NCBI GenBank assembly: GCA_014773175.1
Contig: VXCM01002184.1
Location: forward strand, 38,383-102,382
Reading direction: 5' to 3'
Length of the DNA: 64,000 nt
Source of the DNA: Lucifuga dentata
Taxonomy: Eukaryota > Chordata > Actinopteri > Ophidiiformes > Bythitidae
In this document: one piece after another, positions 45,301 to 57,800 of the stretch
Position numbering within the stretch: the stretch's first letter is position 1
Layout: each line of letters begins with the position of its first letter
Program-made: the position numbers and the translations under genes
The notes under the pieces: model-generated
The model's input: only the letters and a program-made list of their open reading frames with translations
What the model was told of the DNA's origin: nothing
Database searches by the model: none

Positions 45301-46580
45301 TGCTGCNCCTGCTCCTTTTCTCTCATCTCCTAGCCAGTCACAGGCCGCCGTACGAGCCCGAGAGTTTGCTGCTGACCTCTTCAGGCGAGCTCAGGGAGGA
45401 GGAGGAAGAGAAAATGACAGCCAGGGAGAAAGAAGAACAGCAGACAGTGGTGAAAAAGAGGCAGGGCGCAGTTCATGTGGCATAGAGATGCGTGTCGAGA
45501 CTCAGAGAGAAAAGGACAACTGTAGCGAGAGGCGGATGGAGGAGGGGAGAAGGACTAATTTACCACAAGCGTCAGTGTCAAGCGAGAGCTGCTATTTGCT
45601 GCAAAGTTCAGAACAGGTGATGTCTCCTGCCTCTTCTTCTTCTTCGTCTTCTTCTTCGCCTTTGTCTCCTCCAACCCCACCCTCTTCCTTATCCCAGGAG
45701 ATGGGACACAGTGAGCCTGGATATGTCAACTACACATGTCTGCACTATCGCCTCCAACTGCCAGGGGCAGCAGAGCAGAATTCAAGAGGTGCAGGAGGTG
45801 AGAAAGTGGGGGAGTCATAACTTGTGTCCCAACTCAGGAGCTTAAGAATCATAATTTTGCGCTTCTAGAATGAATAAACCACGCTTTGAAACAGCCGGTT
45901 ATTAAATACAAATTTCACACTTTAAATTCAGACTGTAAATGATCAACATTGAATTCAATAAGTACAACTCAAATACAGTTGTTGGCGTGTCTAGTTTAGG
46001 CAGAACGTGTCTGTTATTATGACTTGGATCAAGATCAGATCATATTTAATGATTAATTAATACAGAAATCAAAGTAACAAAGTAGGATTCACTAACTTTG
46101 TCTTGCTGCTGTAAACCACTTGATCTAAACCAATGAAAAGTTGTAAATAATAAATGTCAGGCTTAAATCCACTGGTGGTCGTGGGTTAAGAGTCTAGATA
46201 CAATATGTTGTTAATGGGTGTTACAGTAAAATTAAGTTTCTGATTATATTTATCATCAGCCTCTACGAGTTGTCCATTGTGTGTTGAAGTGAAATGTCAC
46301 AGCTCATACTGTAATCTCAGGTATTCATTAAGTAGTATTTACTATTTTGCCAAACTTCCTGCTGGTAACATGGATGCATTTGACTTTATGAGTTGACAGA
46401 AAGCATTCAGCACACTGTAGTTTTGGTAGTTTGGGTCTCTGTAGTTTTGATTCTCATTCTGGAAGCTGAGCTTTCATGTCCTCTGAAAACCTCATGGACC
46501 TCTGAAGGATCCAACCACGGCACTGGGACAGAGCTAGTGACAAACAAATTAGAAAGGTCAAGCCTGAAACTATTGATTAG

Positions 46581-46632
<52 letters not shown>

Positions 46633-49600
46633 TTCTAGGTTATGAAGATGACAAGGTCCAGCTGCCTTTCACAGTCACAGATCTTAACGGACGTGACTTG
46701 CAGCTAGTCACTGGGCCGCATAACGGACAGGTTTGTTTTCACACACGTGTAACTGGCATTGTGAATTTTAGAAATGGTTACGATCGGAATATGTCTCTAA
46801 ACTGTCAACATAAGAATTTTTGTTGGAACCAGCAGTGTGTTTGTGTGTGTAGTCAGTATGTGTTTTCTCTCTTGCAGAGAGTGTGTGTGTGGGGGTAGTC
46901 AGTACATGTTTTCTATCTTGCAGAGTGTGTGTGTGGAGCAGTTGACACTGGACTTTGAGTATCTTATCAATGAGGTAATCAGGAGTGACGCTGCCTGGGC
47001 CCATCAGTTCTGCTCCTTCAGTGACTATGATGTTGTGATTTTGGAGGTGAACACAAGCACACACACACACACACACACATGCTTTACCATCACACATTCT
47101 CAATTGTTGTTCTCTTTCTTGTTTGTAATGATTGGAATACTTCCTCACACTTTGCTCTAGTTTGCTTATTCATCGATTCCTATTATAGAACGGTTCTGGT
47201 TTCTGAAATGGTGTCTTATAATACTGAAATAGTGTGTTAGGGTATTGAAATAATACACGAAATACTTCCATTTAAATTACGGACTTACAGTGTTTTGTAG
47301 TTGAACCTGATTCCATAACATTTTTGTGTCCTTCTTGACATGCTGATAAGCTGCTCTGACAGTCAGTTATGATGTGACACTTGAAGTATATACATCATTT
47401 TACTTGGCAGACAAAAGCAAGTGCATATAGCCTAGACATGTTTTTTATTTTTTTTTTTAAGTACATTAAGTTTGAAGGTGTTCACAGAAGACTGGGGTCT
47501 TTAGACCTTTTTTAAAGGACCATAACTGTAGTTTTGCACATTTGAACCCAATAAATACTACCCACACACATTACATTACTGCCAACCATTTCATCTAATC
47601 TTCCAAAATCAAATGTTGAGGTGATATACACACACCTTAAAATTCAATGTTTTGCCTGTCTTACAAACAACTATAGAAGGCAAAGTCACTTTAATATCTT
47701 GGTAAAGTCATTTCTTGTCCATGCAGCTCTGTTTTGGACCAGTTAAATTAAGTTACTTCAAACATGAAAACGTGTTGTTCGCTGTGATGGATTACATCTC
47801 TCAAGCATGTTTCAAGTCTCTATAAGTTGATTTTAAAAACATATTGGAATGAACTGAGACCAATGGAAGGTAGGAAAAACATTCTAAAATTTACTGCTAA
47901 AGTACTATCTTATAAAATACTTTACGGAAATGTGCCGCTCCAGTAGTATGTTTTAGAAAATTGTTGGCAGTAATGTAACTTGTAGTATTTAAAGACAGAA
48001 GGTTTCAGCAGATGGAATGGACTTGGGTCGCTCATTCCACCAGCAAGGGATTGCCGAAAGAGTGAGTCTGGCTTGAGACTGTTAGGTTGGTACCGCAGCA
48101 CAAGGCACTGTTCATTACCAGAGCTTAGTGCCTGAGAAGAAGCACCAACCTGAATGAGGATCCTTGTAGGTGCTGTTCTGTTGCTTTGCAGACGAGCTGA
48201 AAATGATGTTATAAATGCCATGGAGTGAGAGGTTCTCTGTCTGATGGGCAGCTTTTGGAGGTCAAACAATGTCAAGTAATCAGCAGCTTGATGTTTGTCT
48301 AAGTGGATATTCAGATCACGGAGGAGAAGCATCTTATGGCTGTTAGCAACACATCCAGTTCAGTTTTACTGGACTGCTTGGTACTCAGATGTTGTATTTG
48401 CTCAAAGGTGAGAATGTAGTGAGTATCATGTTCCATCAAAACAGTGATTAATAGTCAAGTTATGTGATATAAACTATTCTATAAACATAGCTGAAATTGT
48501 CTGTCCCTTCTTGACACACACATACATAAATGTTGACTTTGAACAGAGTAGTTCTTCTAGTCTTTTGAAAGGACCATACCATCCATTTTGCATTTGAGCC
48601 TAATATATCAAATTTTCATACACCGTAACGTTACTGACAATCCTTTCAAAGATACTACTTTAACTGTGAATTTAAAAATTTTTTTCTACCTTCCAGACCA
48701 CCATTGGTTTCAGTTACGCTATTAAAATCAACTTGTTGATTCCTGAAACGTTCTTGGGATAGGTAATCCATTATCGTGAACAACACGTGTATTCAGGTTT
48801 TTTTTGAAGTTACATAATTTTAGTGTTTAAGCGCAATAAAAAGTGCGGAGTGAATGTATATCTCCACCGTGGAATATAGTCCCAAAAGAAGACCTGAGTT
48901 TATTGAAAAATTTGAACGACGCGACTTCATAATTTTGCGTAACTATTAGCAGGTGAAACATCGATTTTTATTTTTTTTATTTTTTTATTTTTTTTAAGGT
49001 GGGTGTATCACTTGAATATTTAATTTTGAAAGATTAAGAGATTTTGTAAAATATCAGGAAAGCTGAAATACAATTTTATCCTTTGGGAAATGATTGTCAG
49101 TAACGTAAAATGTATGAAAATTGAATACATTAGGCTCAAACATGCAAAATGGGTTGTATAGTCCTTTAATTTAGGAAATACTTTATATCATTTTGATTAG
49201 TGCATCCCAGATGGAGAAAGTAATTTAATTATTATATAATAAATCTCCAGAAGAATTTTGGAGCCATGACAAATTAGTAATTTTTTTTCATGTATTTTTG
49301 GTTTCAGTAGATGGTTTTCAGCTTTAAATTTCAAATCGCAAAAGGACAAACCACAGAAAGGAAAACATTTTGCACGGATACGTACAAAATTGTAGTTTTC
49401 CTGAAGTTCTCTCTAATAGGTAACTTTGGTTATCTCTATCTGAAGTGGTGCTGTGTTACATCAGGGCTGTGGCAGGAAGTGTGGAGTGACGTAATTGATG
49501 TGTAACAGGTTTGTCCAGAGACCAACACCGTGATGATCAACATTGGCCTGCTGTTACTGGCCTTCTCCACTCCAGAGGAGCACTGCAGGTACTTCTCCAT

Positions 49601-51411
49601 TGTCTGTTATTACCAACCAAAGCCTCCCTCACCCCTGGTGTGTGTGAGGTGTTTTAGATCATTGTCTCAGACTTCATTTCCTTCAGAAACATTCCCTCAC
49701 ATTCTTCTGCCCCTGCAAATTTTTATTTTTTTTTTTTTTTGTTCCCAGGCCGAGCACTTACCTTTCCAACATACAGGTTAGCTGGGACCTCAACACAGGA
49801 GTGTGTTGCACTGTTGGTGTGGGTGACCTCACAGAAGTCAAGGGTCAGACAAGGTGAAGAACCGCTGCCAAGCCCTCACACATGTTCTTTCCACCCGCCT
49901 CTATCTTTGCTGTTACGCTTCAGTTCTGTTGTGTTGAAGGTGTCACTCTGTCTCTCTATCAGTGGGAGTGTGTGGAGTTCTTACAGGAAGTCCTGTGTGG
50001 ACACGGTGATGAAGTGGCTGGTTCCTGAAAGCAGCTCCCGCTACATCAACCGCATGACCAACGAAGCCCTGCACAAAGGTGAGTTGTACACGCATGCACA
50101 GCGTACAAGTGTGTATTATAAAACCTCTTGTGGAAGATATCAAATTAATTACAGAATGTCAAAGGCAATTGGACAAATGAACAGCAAATCTACCTGCCTC
50201 TGATTGCTGCTTCTAGACAGTCTAAGAGCAGCCAGAAAGCCAGAAACACAGTGTGTTTGCAAGTTCAGCTCAAATTAAAGATGGAAACAAAAAAAAAAAA
50301 AAAAAAAAATCTGTTACTAAAAAGGATGCTAAATTAAAGGACCATAACCTCCATTTTGCATGTTTTGAGCCTAATATATTTTCATACACACAGTGTTACA
50401 ATCATTTCTCAAAGCATACTACTGAACGGTGAATTAAAAAATGTTTTCCTACCTTCCAGACCACCATTGGTTTCAGTTCATTCTGGTACTNGAACGGTGA
50501 ATTAAAAAATGTTTTCCTACCTTCCAGACCACCATTGGTTTCAGTTCATTCTGGTACTCTGTTAAAATCTCATCAATCTTGTTGATACTTGAAACATTCT
50601 TGGGACATCACCGCGAACAACACGTGTATTCAGGGTTCTTTTTAGAAGTTATGTAATTTTAGCATTTAAGCACAATAAAAAGCGTGGAGTGAATGTATAT
50701 CTCCACCGGGGAATATAGTCCCAAAAGAAGACCTGTGTTTATTGAAAAATTTAAACTACCTTGACTTCATAAGGCTGCGTAACTATTTGCAGACGAAGCA
50801 TCAATTTTTAAGGTGGGTGTATCGCTTGAATATTAGATTTTGAAAGATTAAGAGATTTTGCAAAATATCAGGAAAGCTAAAATACGGGTTTATCCATTGT
50901 CAGTAACATAACATGTATGAAAATTGAATATATTAGGCTCAAACATGTAAAATGGCCAGTATGGTCCTTAAATTTAAAGATTAATATTATCATAAAGAGA
51001 CATGCCAGTATAACTTGTATAGCTATTCAACGTTGTTCCAGTTTGCTCGTCATTTGACAGACATAAGACAGTGACATCAAATCACATTTTAGGCTTTGTC
51101 AGTTTGTCCTGATTATCTGCAGTATGAGTGATTAAATGGTACCGTTATCTTCTACGTTTCTGATTGGATTCTGGCATTATCAGTACTGTGTGTGCACTAA
51201 GTACTTCTTATTTTCTGCCAAAAGACATACTGAGCGACACAAATCTCATCTTGTAATGAGATTTGTGTCGCTATTGAAGGTTTTGCACTATTTTCAGATT
51301 TGGGCTCACAAGGTACATTATCTAATTCGCATCTGGCTTGTCTTCTTACCTGCAGGCTCGTCCTTGCAAGTGTTAGCAGACAGCGACCGATGCACCTGGA
51401 TTGTATTATGA
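42328..51411 (+). CDS. dcaf15: DDB1- and CUL4-associated factor 15
   Basis: Thirteen exons in one frame: 42328-42423, 43414-43511, 43750-43888, 44037-44143, 44283-44428, 44541-44702, 45102-45797, 46639-46730, 46924-47046, 49509-49588, 49749-49853, 49963-50078, 51356-51411 (TGA); 671 residues as assembled. It starts MAPSSKSE and contains [81 protein letters not shown] and [20 protein letters not shown], ending TWIVL like human DCAF15 (600 residues). It is a substrate receptor of the CUL4-DDB1-DDA1 ubiquitin ligase and the target of aryl-sulfonamide degraders that recruit RBM39. The long exon 7 is a serine-rich, low-conservation linker and includes an artefactual in-frame 22-residue duplication around N45307. 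Without it the protein would be about 649 residues. Exon 9 has a duplicated acceptor. Confidence 0.97.
45242..45372 (+). repeat. 65-bp duplication around N inside dcaf15 exon 7
   Basis: Positions 45242-45306 and 45308-45372 are identical, with N at 45307. The 66-base step preserves frame, so the predicted protein repeats a block beginning [15 protein letters not shown]. The same N-plus-duplication pattern occurs at five non-coding places, so this is judged an assembly artefact rather than a real tandem repeat. Confidence 0.85.
46849..46939 (+). repeat. 46-bp tandem duplication containing two 3' splice sites
   Basis: Unit 1 (from 46849) and unit 2 (from 46895) both read GTAGTCAGTA, then a pyrimidine tract, CTTGCAGAG and a GTGTGTG run. 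The second acceptor gives the conserved dcaf15 frame (exon start 46924). The first (AG at 46876-46877) would add 46 bases and an immediate in-frame TAG. Confidence 0.75.
47512..47985 (-). mobile_element. TTAA-flanked inverted-repeat element, copy C (truncated, inverted)
   Basis: It starts TTAAAGGACCATAACTGTAG, but the interior runs in the opposite direction to copies A and B (CGCTGTGATGGATTACAT, then CCAATGGAAGGTAGGAAAAA). The right end stops near GGCAGTAATG without a recognisable terminal repeat, so one terminus is lost. It lies in dcaf15 intron 9. Confidence 0.6.
48565..49169 (+). mobile_element. TTAA-type inverted-repeat element, copy D
   Basis: Left end TTGAAAGGACCATACCATCC; right end GGCTCAAACATGCAAAATGG, then TAGTCCTTTAA. 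The interior shares CTACCTTCCAGACCACCATT and GGAATATAGTCCCAAAAGAA with copy E, and these two are the closest pair. One flank has mutated from TTAA to TTGA. It is in dcaf15 intron 9, about 0.6 kb after copy C. Confidence 0.7.
50334..50971 (+). mobile_element. TTAA-flanked inverted-repeat element, copy E
   Basis: Left end TTAAAGGACCATAACCTCCA; right end GGCTCAAACATGTAAAATGG, then TATGGTCCTTAA. It contains an artefactual 67-bp duplication (50424-50490 and 50492-50558 around N50491), so its true length is about 570 bp, comparable with copies B and D. It lies in dcaf15 intron 12. Confidence 0.72.
51233..51272. repeat. 17-bp perfect inverted repeat in the last dcaf15 intron
   Basis: AGCGACACAAATCTCAT (51233-51249) and ATGAGATTTGTGTCGCT (51256-51272) pair perfectly around a 6-base loop. 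It is about 85 bases upstream of the last exon, so the hairpin would form near the 3' splice site in the pre-mRNA. Confidence 0.75.
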
Positions 51412-52095
51412 AGAAGGAAGCAAAAATGAACACAAATAGAAGCACACACAGACATTGCCTCATTTCAGTACAGAGCGTGACAATGTGGGGAAAACTGCAG
51501 ACTTTCAGTGAATACACTTTGGTAACGTAGTTATTACACCTGTGAAATTGTATTTGTACACGTGGAAAAAAACGATGCTATAGGTCAAATACTGTAAGGT
51601 TTTATAGGTGATCTGTATTTTTGTTTTTTTAGGCTGGATTTTTTTACAATTGTGTACTGTATTAATGCAATCACCAAAACCAAGAGCTGGACTGAATGAA
51701 GATTTAGAATTTAGTTTTTGTTTTTATACATAAATGTGTAATGTTACTGTAGTGTGTGTTTTTTATAGCCGACTGTTTGCAGCATCTGCACCTGTGTGAG
51801 TATATGTGTGTGGTGCTCACAAGGGCAGTTTATCCATAGAATGAGTGTGTATGGATGGATGTTATCCATGCGAGTCGAACATGTATATAAACTTTCACAG
51901 ACAGCTGGACAGCTGTTTGCTGATCCAGGCTGAACCGTTCAGACCAGCACTTAACTCAAAACAAAACTACATCACTTGGCTCATAACATATTTTTTTAAT
52001 ACACATTGTGTTAGTGGTTACCAGCTGGTTGACATCATGCTGTCTGTTCACTAGATTGGAAATGAGATTATGTTCTACTGGGATATTTTTGCCAA

Positions 52096-52101
52096 AATAA
52101 A
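52096..52101 (+). terminator. dcaf15 poly(A) signal
   Basis: AATAAA lies about 690 bases after the dcaf15 stop codon, at the end of a T-rich 3' UTR with no nearer strong signal noticed. Confidence 0.55.
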
Positions 52102-52147
52102 ATGGTTATCATAGGGCGGTTGTGTTTAGAATGGGATAGATGTTTTG

Positions 52148-52215
52148 CAGTGTAGAATAGAATAGAATAGCTTTATTGTCATTATACGTAACATATAATG
52201 AAATTATAGGTGCTA
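52148..52215. repeat. LINE-tail-like repeat downstream of dcaf15
   Basis: A TAGAA run followed by AGCTTTATTGTCATTATACG and AATGAAATTA resembles the 3' end of fish L2-type retroelements. It is short and 5'-truncated. Confidence 0.45.
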
Positions 52216-52924
52216 TGGTTGCCCCAACATTAAAATATCTAGACTTGTTTCATTAAGAAAAAGCTCTGGCAAAAGTTTTGAGAGAAATCACATCCTTTTA
52301 GTCAACAGTGAGGATAAAGCTACAAACGTAGTTCACAGATTAAGTACAAAGGTCTTTAACAGCAACAGGACCTCATTTATAAAATGGTTCAGCAGCACAA
52401 GCTAAGGACAGAATTAAACTTGCAACTTTTCAGATAAAGACATTGCAGTTAGCAGTTGGTTTTATCATTTTGCACGTCAGAATTTGATTTCTGACCTCAT
52501 CAGCTGAATTGAATGCAACTACATAAATGTAGTTTAGTGATTTAAAAAAAAATCATTTGGTGGGATGTGGGTAGGCAGTTTGTTCAAATGGACATCCCAA
52601 CTCATTCCAGTAGAAGCCATTATCAATTTATCAGTTCTTTTATATCCAACATTTTACAATATGAACATCTGCTCTTGCCACTAGAGATGCCAGTGGCTGA
52701 ACATTTGTAAAGGGTCTTGAAACTTAAAAGAAAGTCCTAAAAACTTAGCACGTTTACATGCTTGGTCCATTACCACAATAAAAATATACCTCAATACTCT
52801 GGATAATGGACATACCACAACATGTTTGTTAAGGCATTAATGGTTAAGCAACATACAGATAGTCTGGATAGATCACAATGTTCACAAAAGAGTCATAATA
52901 TGTGTTATCTACAATGTGTTCAAC

Positions 52925-53420
52925 ACATACAATGGCCAGAAAAAGTGAATCCTTTAGAACTACCTGGATTTCTGTTTAATCCTCAGTAAATGTGGTCTGA
53001 TCTTCATCTAAGTCAATATGTAAACTTATCTGTTTGAGTTGACAAAAATAACTGGTTTTGTCCTTGTCAATACGGAACACTGCCTCACATCATCAGCAAA
53101 ACCTCATCATCATCAAGAAACATCAGCAAAACCTCATCCCAGTTGTGAAGCGTGGTGGAGAGATCATGGTTTGGGCCTGGACAGCTTACATTTATTAAGG
53201 GAACAAACTCAAAATTCTAAACAAGAAATTTTACTTGAGAATTTCAGGGTAGTGGTCACCTGAAGCTCAATACAAGTTGGATGATGCAAGAAGACAATTA
53301 TCAAAAACAAGTAAATCAACAATGAAATGTTTTTAAAAAATAAGGTAATGTGTGATTTGGAATGGCCAAATTGGAGGTCAGGCGTTCATGTAAGAAATCC
53401 AAGAAATATTCATGAACTGA
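52925..53420 (+). mobile_element. Decayed Tc1-like element (downstream of rfx1)
   Basis: The left part (GGCCAGAAAAAGTGAATCCT, ACTACCTGGATTTCTG, TGGTCTGATCTTCATCTAAG) resembles the terminal region of a common fish Tc1-like element. Further right, VVKRGGEIMVWAW is recognisable as the transposase VKHGGGSxMVWG motif, and later GMA-like remnants appear. Frames are disrupted and the element is dead. Confidence 0.55.
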
Positions 53421-54411
53421 GACAAACTACTAAAGGATTTACCAGTTAATAAGTACAAAACATATTTTTACCAGACTGGTCTATAAAGCATAAAATATGT
53501 TAATTAATGATATGAAAAGTATAAACATCTGTCATTAGTTCAAACTACATTTGATCAACAATTAATGCAGAAATCCAGCTAATTCCAAACTGTTCCACTG
53601 TTTCTTCCCACATGGCTTCTTTTGTTTAGATACGCAAAAAAAAAAAAAAAATTAAAAAAAAAAAATAAAGGTCTACTTTTACACTACAAAAACTTTGACA
53701 TACTACTACAGCATTTTCACCAGTACTGAGGTCACCATGGATATAGCATTGCAATTGTTCCTGATTGGCTGTCTTTGTGGCCCGTTTTATCAAGTTATAC
53801 TGCATCTATCAAGGCCTGTGTGGTAGCGTGATGGACTTCAATCTGTCTGTCTCATCATGTGTGTGTGAGACTTCTTGAAAAAATATGCTTAGATGGACAA
53901 TGAATGGAAGAAAGGCAAACTGAGTAAACTCACCACATCAAAGCTGGACCGTCACTCTCTTAGATTTAAATACGATTAGGAAATTTCCTACAACACCAAG
54001 ACCACGTCACAGGACCTTCATTTATTAATCCACCAATACAGAGTATATAGAATACAAGCTTTTGAGGCTAGAATTCTCTCATAAAGGCACAGGGTATGTT
54101 AGTTGGCCGAAAAGGAAAAAAGCACATTAAAAAAAAAATAATAATAATTATGGCATTCACAAATAGCTGTGTAAATGAACATCTGTGTGGCAAAAAGCCA
54201 AGGGGCAACATCACTCCTGATGCTCCTCTGAGATAAAGGAAAATTATACATGAGACATTGTCATTCTTTAAAGTCCAGTTCTCCTGCATAGTCACTGCTG
54301 AAAGGCAATGTGATATTTTTTAAAGTTCAGAGTACATTTTAGAATATTGGAGTCTTTTCATCTCCACAGCAAACAGGTCAGTGGTTAAGGTGGGGCAGGA
54401 GGGACTTAAGA

Positions 54412-54454
<43 letters not shown>

Positions 54455-54855
54455 CACAAATAGTCGGCTGGATCTCATGATTCCCTCTGAAGGCAAGGGA
54501 GAAATACCTCAACTTCCCCAGCGTTTTATACAGAAAGAGCGACTACTGACAATAAGCCACTGAAAAGGCAGGAAAGAAAGGCACAGAGAACATGGGAAGG
54601 ATTGTAATGGATGAGGTGCTTAATGAAGGCATAGAGGAGAAAGAATGGCAGCACAAAAGTACAAAACAGGCATGGGTTTGATTTGTCCCTTTCCTCTGTT
54701 AGTTTGTCACATAACACACGTCAGACATCCACACAATCACCAACAAACCATTTATGAGCCTGACAGAGTGGGTGAAGAATGGCATGGTATGATTTTAAAC
54801 TTAAAGAAACTGTGTGCGTGTGTGTGGGCGCGTGTGAAGGAGAGCATGTATGTTA

Positions 54856-57800
54856 CTAAGGTGCCGTGTTGTGTGTCTCCAGAGTGTGCAGGTTTAAACT
54901 GGTCCTGGGCTGCTTGCTGGGTGGTTCCATCAACTCCTTCTCCTCCTCCACTGCACCCAGAGAGCTGGACTGTAGCACAAGCTCTCCAGATTCCTCCTCG
55001 CTCTCCTCATCCTCTTCCTCATCTTCCTCATCTGACAGGCAAAATTCTTAATTAAGCATCCACGATGACTGAGAAAGTTAAAAATTACCCTAAAACGTTG
55101 CTACTTCAAAACAACAACTTGGTGAAGTTACCTTTGTCCAGATCTGCAGAGATTCGGTTCTTGACAGTGCTTGCAAACTGCAACACAGTTTGTGAAATTT
55201 ATGAACATATATTATCGAATTGAGATTACACCATGTGTGTGTGTGTGTGTGTGTGTGTGTATGCATACTTCTCCCATGACAGCAATGGGTGTCTCTCCTT
55301 TAGCCTGGGCCACTCTGTGCTCTATAAGATAGTACATATACTCATCATACAGCAAGCGGATCAGGTGAAAGGAGCCAAAACTGGCAGCGCTGCGTAGAGT
55401 CAGATCCCTGATGACCATAGAACTGAAGAAAGAGGGATACATTTATCTTCATGTAAAAACAAATATTTCACCTGGTACTACTTTTAGTCTTCATGCATTT
55501 TTTTCCCCTTTTCCCTCAACTTCCTGCCTCTCACCTGTAGAAAGACCAATTGAGCAAGAAGACCTTGGCAGCCTTTGGAAGGGTGACAGAGTTGTGCTCA
55601 TAGGGCTTTAAGACCTGAGTGACCACAGCATCCAGCCAGGTCGCCCACTGCTCCAGAGAGTTCTGCTGCTGCAGGGTCTGCTTGAAGTCTTGTTCCAGCT
55701 GCTGGACCACACGGTCCTCACACTGACACACCCAGGATGCCTGCTCCTGAGGAGGGAAATGGACAGACAGCCTGAGCATCCTGCTCTATTTAATTTGATT
55801 AAAAAAAATAAAACAAAACAGGAAGTCAAAAACAGATGGGAGGGGTGAAGAAGAGAGAGACAGTAGTATATATACAGACCTGAACGTTAGTGAAATCAAC
55901 CCGGTTGAGGTCAGACAGCATTTGGTTTATCTGGGCTGAATTCTGGAGAACAGCACGAGCAGCCTGGGCCAGGTGGTTCAGGCTGGTGTAGCGGCGCAGA
56001 GTCTGAGAGAATGAACCCACACACACCACCTAGTGGAGAGGGAGAGAAGAAAGACTTTTGTATATTACATACTGTAGGTGCCAATGTAATATTCAAATAT
56101 TCTTGCAAACAGGTTTACTTAGTTAGAATTAAAAAAAAAGTCTACACGATGCATCCAACATCTACCTTAGAAGAAAAACTCACCACATGGAAATTGTACA
56201 TAAAATGCACAGTAAGGCAGTCTGAGCTGTCAGCATTATCTTTGCAAAAGTCACTTCAAACACCAACAGTCTGACAGCAGCCATAGCTGAAACATATTCA
56301 GCTACTCATCTGAACTGCCTCCCAAACCAAACATGACATGACATACATGACACAACATGCTCCATCCTTGACCAGCACAGCCACGGCTGCTGCAGGCTGC
56401 TGTTAGCAACTTCAACATGTCAGTTCAAATGAGAAATAAACTTTTCTGACTTTTCTTGCTGAGGTTGATGGCTTAAAGTTAATTGTATTGTTGCACTTAT
56501 CTCTTTTTGCTTGGAAAAGATGAGCGTACATTAACTGTTTTCATCTTGTCATTTTTGCAAAATTCAGCATTGCTGTCACTCGAAACCCATTAATTATAAT
56601 TTAATAGCTTTTCAAATTCATTCTTTTGCGTTTACGTCATTTCAGTTTAATTTCTGGTCATAATCTTAAACCAGCAGCTAATCCTGTTCACATATGCTAC
56701 ACATAAATGTGTTATTTTTAGTGACTGGCAGCCCCAAGGATCAATTATCTCTTCATTAATTTCCATATCTTCACATGGTTTCTGTTAATAACTTATCATG
56801 CTACATATCTGGTCATGTAAAAGGATAAAATGAAAAAAAAAATTTAAAACATGGCTGCAACACATTTCTTTTCATTTAAGTGGCACACTTGCATACAATC
56901 ACCTTTATGCGGACCATCTCTTCTGGGATGTTCATCATGGCGCCAGTCAACCAATTCTCCAGGCTCTTAGCAAAGTTCCGGATGGCCTGAGTTAAGGCAC
57001 CTTAAGAGAAAAAAAAGGTTAACACTGTTTCAACATGCAAAGGTGAATTCAGGGCTGCACTATTATTGTGACTAAGAGGAAGAGGACAGCTGATAGTAAT
57101 TAATGCTCAAAACTCTAATATTTGATTTTGGCTCAGTGATTATATTTCAAGTTTTTGCATTTTCAATAATGCTTTCCATTCTGAACAATTTTCTAAAATA
57201 GTAGAAAAGCTGATGCTGGAGTTAGTAGTACTGACTGTTCATATTCATTTAATAAATAGCCTTTAACTACATTCATTAGTACACACACTAGAGTTCAAAA
57301 GTTTATCATCCAGAAATGTTCATGTTTTAGATATAAACTGATACTTTTATTCATTAAGATGGCAGTAAATTGATATATACTGTATACCCAAGACATTAAT
57401 AATGTTGCAAATGCTTGTTAAATGAAATGATTAATAATTCATTATTCAGAGGAGCTGGATAATGCTGGCTATCTGAAACTAGCAAATAAAAAGAAAAAAA
57501 TAAAATGGACAAAAGAATATGGACAGTGGATGACCTTTCTTAATTTATTTGCAAGTTGTAGGTTTCCCTTTGAAAGTCTGCCTTTAAGGCCAGCATCCAG
57601 GAGTTGTCTTTTCACTGTTGCAGATGACAGTGGTATTTGGCGTATACTATTTCAGGAAGCAGCCAACTGAGGACCTGTAAGGCATCTGTTTCTCAAACTA
57701 CAAACTCTGATGTACTTATGCTCTACAGCAGTTGTGCATCCAGGCCTTCCGCTTCTTTTCCTGTTCTGTTAGATCCAAGTGGTGGACAGTTTTGTATGAA

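Larger units (their letters stand above)
51412..54855. other. Region between the convergent dcaf15 and rfx1 stop codons
   Basis: It contains the dcaf15 3' UTR on the left and presumably the rfx1 3' UTR on the right, separated by AT-rich intergenic DNA with the repeats at 52148 and 52925. A TA microsatellite lies at about 54418-54448. No additional gene was recognised. Confidence 0.55.

Noticed and set aside
45066..45485. Alternative frame over dcaf15 exon 7
   Set aside because: It is a shadow of the serine-rich dcaf15 linker and disagrees with the conserved splice phases.
47922..48332. 136-residue open frame on the minus strand in dcaf15 intron 9
   Set aside because: It overlaps the end of element copy C, and no domain was recognised. 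It may be an old repeat fragment, but I could not support a gene.
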